Assembly: GCA_009692045.1 (NCBI GenBank)
Contig: SIAA01000001.1
Location: 62,001-126,000, forward strand
Direction: 5' to 3'
Source: Phycisphaerales bacterium
GTDB taxonomy: Bacteria; Planctomycetota; Phycisphaerae; Phycisphaerales; SM1A02
Length of the DNA stretch: 64,000 bases
The notes beneath the pieces were generated by a model. The model saw only the letters and a list, made by a program, of their open reading frames with translations. It was not told the origin of the DNA and did no database searches. Of this stretch, positions 59,319 to 64,000 are shown in pieces. The first letter of the stretch is position 1. Each line of letters opens with the position of its first letter. The position numbers were made by a program, and so were the translations under genes.

Positions 59319-62300
59319 CGGTAGCGATGGTACGCGGCGCTGGCATTCCCCAGACTCGACGCAGCAATGCCTTGGTGTCATCAATGATGATGAGCACGCT
59401 AGGCAGCAGGAGCAGCGTGAGGAAAGTGGCACTCAGCAGTCCGCCGCACAAACTGATGGCCATGGGGATCAGAAACCTAGCCTGAAACGATTGCTCGAAC
59501 ACTAGGGGTGCCAGCCCGAACACAGTTGTGATCGAGGTGAGCAGAATGGCGCGCAGACGCTGAGACCCAGCCGCGACCAGAGCGTCGCGCAAGGAGGCGT
59601 GCCGATGCCTCTCCGCGTTGACAAACTCCACCATCACCAGTGAGTTGTTGACCGTCACGCCGCTGAGGGCAACCACTCCGATCAGGCTGAGGAATGTCAG
59701 CTCATAGCCCATGACAATGTGGCCCCAGATCGCGCCGATGATCCCAAAGGGAATCGCGGCCATGACCGCGAGAGGCTGGGTATAGCTGCCGAACAGCCAA
59801 GCCAGAATCGCAAAGATCAGCAGCAGCGCCGCGCCCGCTGCGTAGGGAATAGTTGAGAACGCATCGGCGCGATCCCTCTGCTTCCCCGCCATGCGCACAT
59901 CCACTCCTGGCATCTCTGTGGCAATCTGATGCAGCGTGCCTGCCAACGCCTCGACCACCAACTCGGGATAGGTACCCATCTCGGTGTCCGCGTTGACGGT
60001 GATGGCCCGCTTGCGATCGATGCGGCGCACTACCGCTTCGCCCGCGCCCTCACGCGCATCCGCAACTTCACAAAGCGGGGTGATCGTGCCGCCGGGAGCG
60101 ACGATCCACATGTTGGTGCCTAGGTCCAGTCGGGTGCGCGTCGCATGGTCGAGTCGCACCCGAACATCGATGTCCTCGCGATCAGCGGTATGAACATGGG
60201 CATCGATGCCGTGGATCGCACCGCGGATCTGCCGAGCCACTATTGCTGGAGTCAACCCCAGAGCCGCCGCTGATGGCTTGATCGACACTTGGATTTCCGG
60301 CGCTGCGTCGAAGTCATCATCGGAGACCGCCAGCACACCCTTGAACTGGCGGAGGTCATCCTCGATCAGTGCCACTGCCTCGCGAATGGTCTCGATGTTG
60401 TCACCAACTACTTCAAGTGAGATGTCCTCTCCGGGCGGGCCACCCGAGACCTCGCTGAAAGTGAGCTGCTCCACTTCGGGAATTCCCCCAACCGCGCGCC
60501 TGATTGAATCCACCACCTCGTTGGAGTGCCTGTCGCGCTGCTCAATCGGATGCAACTCAATGAATAGTTGGGCGATGTTGCCGCTCGCCGCATCGGTAAT
60601 GGCTGTCTGCCAATCGATGCGCAAGCCATAGAGACTGGTGACGGCGGCCACTTCAGGCTGAGAGCGACAGGCGGCCTCAACGCGGGCGCCCACTAGTTTG
60701 GTTCTCTCCACGCTGCTTCCCAGCGGAAGACGAAGGTCTACTACCACAGTCTCGGTGTCATCGGTCGGCAGGAATGTGAATGGCAGTTGACCGCCCGCGA
60801 CCAGAGCCAGAGAGACGATCAACAGAGAAACCGCAGCAGAGACCGTCACGTAGCGATGCAGCACACACCACTCTGCCAGCAATCGGTACTTCCGCTCCAG
60901 CCAAGGCCACGCTGTGCCATCGCGCCAGCGATCCCAGCCGGCAAGTGCGCGGTCAAGCCACCAGGTCTTTCCCGAGGCGATCCGCATCATGCTGTGGGCG
61001 ATGTGACTGGGCAGCATGCAGATCGCTTCAAGCAGACTCACAAACAGGGCGATTGAGACCACAATGGGTAGTTCTCCCAGCATGTCACCCATGGCGCCCT
61101 CGACCATTCCCAGCGGCGCGAAGGCCACGATGGTGATCATCACACTGGCGATGACCGGCCACATGACTTTGGTAGTGCCTCGAACAGCTGCCTCCTCTGG
61201 CGGCAGTCCCTCCACAACTCGAACGCGCTCGATGCTCTCGGTAAACACGATGGCATCATCCTCAAGCATGCCGATGACGATGAGCAGGGAGAACATGGTC
61301 AACAGATTCAGGGTCACTCCCGTGACATTCATGATGAGCAGGGTTCCGAAGATTGCCACGGCGATGCCCGTCATTACCCACCATGCTGCGCGGTAGTTCA
61401 CCCCGAAGAGCAATGTCAGAAAGACCAGAAACGCTCCCTGAAACGCATTGTCCACCAGAAGGTTCAGGCGTCCGTCAATGATCCGGGCCAGATCATTGTG
61501 CGCGCGGATCTCCACCGGCAGAGGACCTCGCTTCATCCCTAGCGCAAACCCCTCCAGACGCGGCCCGCCGAAAATGGACTCGCGCCAACCGGCACCGCTG
61601 GGTTCGCCGCGCCTTCCCGCGACATAGCCGCGCACAAACTGCGCCATGTCGATGGCATCATCGCCAACTCCCTTGTACACGGTGCACTTGGCGGCGGGCG
61701 CTCCATTGAACTTCTCCGAAGTCTCGTCATCAACGAAGCCCTCTTCCACGGTGGCGATGTCGGATAGTCGCCACATTCTTCCATCTGAGTCAGCGCGCAC
61801 AACGATCTCGCGGATGCGATCGGCGCGTTCCTCAACTCCCATGGTGCGAACCGCGATCTGCCCGTCGGCGGCGCGAATGGTGCCCCCGGGAACCTCTTTC
61901 ATCCACGCCGTGACCGCCTCAGCAACAGCGGTAAGCGGCAAGCCCAGTCGCAGCAGTGCCACATGATCCACCTCGATGCGAATCTCGTAGCCCCGCGCGC
62001 CGGAGACAATCACGCTTCCCATTCGTGGCGATGACTTCAGGTCGTCCTCGACAGAACGGATGGATCGCTTCAGCGTCTCCTCGTCAACTTCACCGAACAC
62101 CGTGACTTGAATGACGGGAATGTGCGCCTTGAGCTCCATCACCCGACTGCGATCGGCCTCCTCGGGCAAGTCCTGCAGCAACTCGATGCGATCGCGCACA
62201 TCATCCAAGTGCTTGCTAATGTCGCCCGAGTCCTCAAACTTGACAATGACGCTGCCGCCGCCCTCCAGCAAAATCGTTGTCACCTTTTCCACGCCGTCCA

Positions 62301-62520
62301 AGTCGCTCACGGCATCTTCCACCTTGCGGCCGAGAGACTCCTCCACCTCATCGGGGCTAGCGCCCGGCAAGGAGAGGGCGATGCGCGCCGAGTCAGAATC
62401 CATTTCGGGGAAGAACTCGCGGCGAATGGTGAAGGCGCTGAACAAGCCCCCCAGGACCAGCGACCACATGAGCAAGTTCACCGGAACCCGATTGCGAACA
62501 GCGAATCGAACCGGATTCAC
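59311..62520 (-). CDS. RND-family efflux transporter, inner-membrane permease
   Basis: 1069 residues with the RND topology: helix 1 (VNLLMWSLVLGGLF), a large periplasmic loop, helices 2-6 with the TM4 acidic pair in GMLEDDAIVF, a second loop, and helices 7-12 ending in LLSATFLTLLLLPSVL. In the second half the usual lysine position reads SGVTVNNSLVMVEF, as in the NN-type branch. The start overlaps the membrane fusion protein gene by 4 bases. An outer-membrane channel is not encoded here. Substrate cannot be inferred. Confidence 0.95.
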   Translation of the reverse strand: MNPVRFAVRNRVPVNLLMWSLVLGGLFSAFTIRREFFPEMDSDSARIALSLPGASPDEVEESLGRKVEDAVSDLDGVEKVTTILLEGGGSVIVKFEDSGDISKHLDDVRDRIELLQDLPEEADRSRVMELKAHIPVIQVTVFGEVDEETLKRSIRSVEDDLKSSPRMGSVIVSGARGYEIRIEVDHVALLRLGLPLTAVAEAVTAWMKEVPGGTIRAADGQIAVRTMGVEERADRIREIVVRADSDGRMWRLSDIATVEEGFVDDETSEKFNGAPAAKCTVYKGVGDDAIDMAQFVRGYVAGRRGEPSGAGWRESIFGGPRLEGFALGMKRGPLPVEIRAHNDLARIIDGRLNLLVDNAFQGAFLVFLTLLFGVNYRAAWWVMTGIAVAIFGTLLIMNVTGVTLNLLTMFSLLIVIGMLEDDAIVFTESIERVRVVEGLPPEEAAVRGTTKVMWPVIASVMITIVAFAPLGMVEGAMGDMLGELPIVVSIALFVSLLEAICMLPSHIAHSMMRIASGKTWWLDRALAGWDRWRDGTAWPWLERKYRLLAEWCVLHRYVTVSAAVSLLIVSLALVAGGQLPFTFLPTDDTETVVVDLRLPLGSSVERTKLVGARVEAACRSQPEVAAVTSLYGLRIDWQTAITDAASGNIAQLFIELHPIEQRDRHSNEVVDSIRRAVGGIPEVEQLTFSEVSGGPPGEDISLEVVGDNIETIREAVALIEDDLRQFKGVLAVSDDDFDAAPEIQVSIKPSAAALGLTPAIVARQIRGAIHGIDAHVHTADREDIDVRVRLDHATRTRLDLGTNMWIVAPGGTITPLCEVADAREGAGEAVVRRIDRKRAITVNADTEMGTYPELVVEALAGTLHQIATEMPGVDVRMAGKQRDRADAFSTIPYAAGAALLLIFAILAWLFGSYTQPLAVMAAIPFGIIGAIWGHIVMGYELTFLSLIGVVALSGVTVNNSLVMVEFVNAERHRHASLRDALVAAGSQRLRAILLTSITTVFGLAPLVFEQSFQARFLIPMAISLCGGLLSATFLTLLLLPSVLIIIDDTKALLRRVWGMPAPRTIATDE

Positions 62521-63869
62521 TTGGTGCTAACTCCGGCGCCAGGCTCCTCAGCCAGCACTTTGGCACCCGGTTGATAGTTGCGGGTGCCATCAAGGGCCAC
62601 GAGAGTGCCGCTGGGCAGTGGTAGCTCCAACACCAGCCACTCGCGATCGGCCAGGCCGCTCTGGGGAATCTCTCCTCTATAGGTGTAGGCAACCACGACT
62701 GGCAATGCTCTGAGTTCTTCGCTCTCCACCACGAACACTCGCTCGCCTCGCACGCTTCGCCGAGGCACAACAGTGCGCTGCCGTTGCTCTCTCGTTACCA
62801 CTATCGCTTCAACGAATGACTTGGGAGCCAGAGGGCTGCCCGAAGCATCAGACTTCGCGATGTCCACCCACACCGTCATGGTGTGGGCAAGTGAGTCATC
62901 CTCGGGATTCACGCGAGCTACTTGGCCACCAACGATCACCGTATCACCATCGACGATCTGCACTTCGTCGCCGACTCGAACCGATTCCCGCGCCGAAGCC
63001 GGTAGGGCCACTGCCACCTCAACCGCTCGAGGATCCACGACTCGGGCGATCATGCTTCCGGGTGCGACCGCCTCCCCGACCTCCAAGTCCATTCTCTGCA
63101 GCACTCCATCTAGGGGACTCACGATGCGGCAGCGCGTCACATCCAACTGCGCCCTCGCCAATGCTGCCTGCTGACCATTGTGCTTTGCCGTCAACTCTTG
63201 GCGGCGCGGTGCTATGAGCATTGCCGACTGCCGAAGCGCAATGAGCGCACTCTCCGCGGCGAGTTCCAGTTTGCGCGCATGTTCAACCTCGCGCTCATTG
63301 GCTACTCCCTGCTCAAACGCCCGACTAACGCGAAGAACATCCGCCTGGGCAATCTCCTGCTCCTTGCTGAGCACAACCAGCCTCTCACTCAGCGATTTCT
63401 CCTCGATATCCAATGAAGTCAAACTGGCATCGATGGAAAGCATGGCCTCCTGCGCTGCCTCGGCAGCTCTGGCAAAGTCGCTTTCGTCGAGGAGTATCAG
63501 CAGGTCGCCCGCGCTGACCTGCGCTCCGGCAAGCACGGAGCCGGGAATCTCCAGCACCGTGGCGCCAACTCGCGCGGGAACATCGGCGCTCGCAACAGCC
63601 TCGACAATTCCGAAGCCAGTCCACTGCCGAGGAACCTCCATAAGCAACGCCTTCACCACAGGCACACGCTGGGGAGGGGTTGCGCCATCCGTGATCGGAG
63701 GCATTGGTCTATTGACCAACAGGATTCCAAACAGCGAGACTGATCCACCCAGCAGGATCAGGCAGATGATGGCGCGACGCAGGGTGTGATTGGCAGGAAC
63801 GGGCTCAGACTCAGCGGCCTCGCTCCTACTCAACTCGTCTGAACTGGTGCCTGATTCTCGGTGGGACAT
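62517..63869 (-). CDS. Membrane fusion protein (RND/HlyD type)
   Basis: 450 residues. N-terminal anchor helix about 30-51 (IICLILLGGSVSLFGILLV). Then the lipoyl half VPARVGATVLEIPGSVLAG, a long coiled coil (about 150-225, EAMLSIDASLTSLDIEEKS and RAFEQGVANEREVEHARKLE), the second lipoyl half VSPLDGVLQRMDLEVGEAV, and the beta-barrel AVEVAVALPASARESVRVGD. Starts the MFP-RND-ROK operon; divergent from gatC, 43 bases between starts. Confidence 0.94.
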   Translation of the reverse strand: MSHRESGTSSDELSRSEAAESEPVPANHTLRRAIICLILLGGSVSLFGILLVNRPMPPITDGATPPQRVPVVKALLMEVPRQWTGFGIVEAVASADVPARVGATVLEIPGSVLAGAQVSAGDLLILLDESDFARAAEAAQEAMLSIDASLTSLDIEEKSLSERLVVLSKEQEIAQADVLRVSRAFEQGVANEREVEHARKLELAAESALIALRQSAMLIAPRRQELTAKHNGQQAALARAQLDVTRCRIVSPLDGVLQRMDLEVGEAVAPGSMIARVVDPRAVEVAVALPASARESVRVGDEVQIVDGDTVIVGGQVARVNPEDDSLAHTMTVWVDIAKSDASGSPLAPKSFVEAIVVTREQRQRTVVPRRSVRGERVFVVESEELRALPVVVAYTYRGEIPQSGLADREWLVLELPLPSGTLVALDGTRNYQPGAKVLAEEPGAGVSTK

Positions 63870-63912
63870 CGGAACTGAGTACGGTACACGCTCTGCACAC
63901 TACACTCGCAAC

Positions 63913-64000
63913 ATGGCACCAACAGCCGCCGATCTGACTGCCGAGGAGGTGGCTCATGTCGCCAAGTTGGCGCGCCTGTGCCTTGATCCTGATCGACTGG
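63913..64000 (+). CDS. gatC: Glutamyl-tRNA amidotransferase subunit C, partial (runs off the right edge)
   Basis: ATG 63913 opens MAPTAADLTAEEVAHVAKLA, followed by RLCLDPDRL; the (E)EVxHVAxLARL motif is the GatC N-terminus. 29 codons are visible. GatA probably follows outside the window. GatB lies 31 kb away on the other strand. Confidence 0.85.
   Translation, partial: MAPTAADLTAEEVAHVAKLARLCLDPDRL

Overview
The window reads as chromosomal DNA of a planctomycete, most likely a member of the Phycisphaerae. Four things point there: three secreted proteins ending in paired dockerin-like calcium-binding repeats (D-x-[DN]-x-DG followed by LLxxW), a short zinc ribbon of the CxxCxxDLR...CPECG type common in Planctomycetes, Alternative Complex III coupled to a caa3-type oxidase, and mixed ATG/GTG starts with few strong Shine-Dalgarno sites. 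This placement is inference from gene content; no rRNA is present. No insertion sequence, prophage, integrase or CRISPR array is visible. Coding density is extreme: no gap between genes reaches 200 bases, most operon neighbours overlap by 4 or 8 bases, and six convergent pairs overlap at their 3' ends.

Region 1 (1-13109, minus strand) is a respiratory operon read right to left: actA-actB-actC-actD-actE-actF, a small unknown membrane protein, a SCO copper chaperone, coxB with a fused cytochrome c domain, coxA and coxC. Together these encode a quinol:cytochrome c oxidoreductase and its partner oxygen reductase. A good sigma70-like promoter lies ahead of actA.

Region 2 (13208-16782, plus) is a tight four-gene operon: a PTS EIIA-like protein, a small P-II-like protein and two different polytopic proteins resembling cation/proton antiporters. 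Region 3 (16829-21057, plus) is tatD, tatC, a TadA deaminase fused to a HAD hydrolase, and truD. Region 4 (21073-34777) holds a bifunctional nuclease, a secreted subtilase, metK, an RsmB-like methyltransferase, a second EIIA, a polyferredoxin-TPR fusion, a DnaJ-like chaperone, a PH-domain protein, hpt, gatB, two cyclophilins, a secreted protein with an internal duplication, and tRNA-Cys with a clear terminator.

Region 5 (34842-47544) has secreted dockerin-type proteins, a pair of M16 peptidases (one with and one without the metal-binding motif), murJ, a lipoprotein, a parA-vanZ pair and two unknown exported proteins. Region 6 (47561-64000) has birA, nadC, a HIT protein, a glutamate-dehydrogenase homologue lacking the catalytic lysine, pyruvate phosphate dikinase with basic tails, pabB, a PIN-PhoH ATPase, a Nif3-like protein, a membrane fusion protein-RND transporter-ROK kinase operon, and the start of gatC.

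Most of this is core metabolism. The parts most worth a second look are the EIIA/P-II/double antiporter operon, the glutamate-dehydrogenase homologue, the TadA-HAD fusion, the polyferredoxin-TPR fusion, the duplicated-module secreted protein, the altered TatC and the low-complexity insertion in CoxC.
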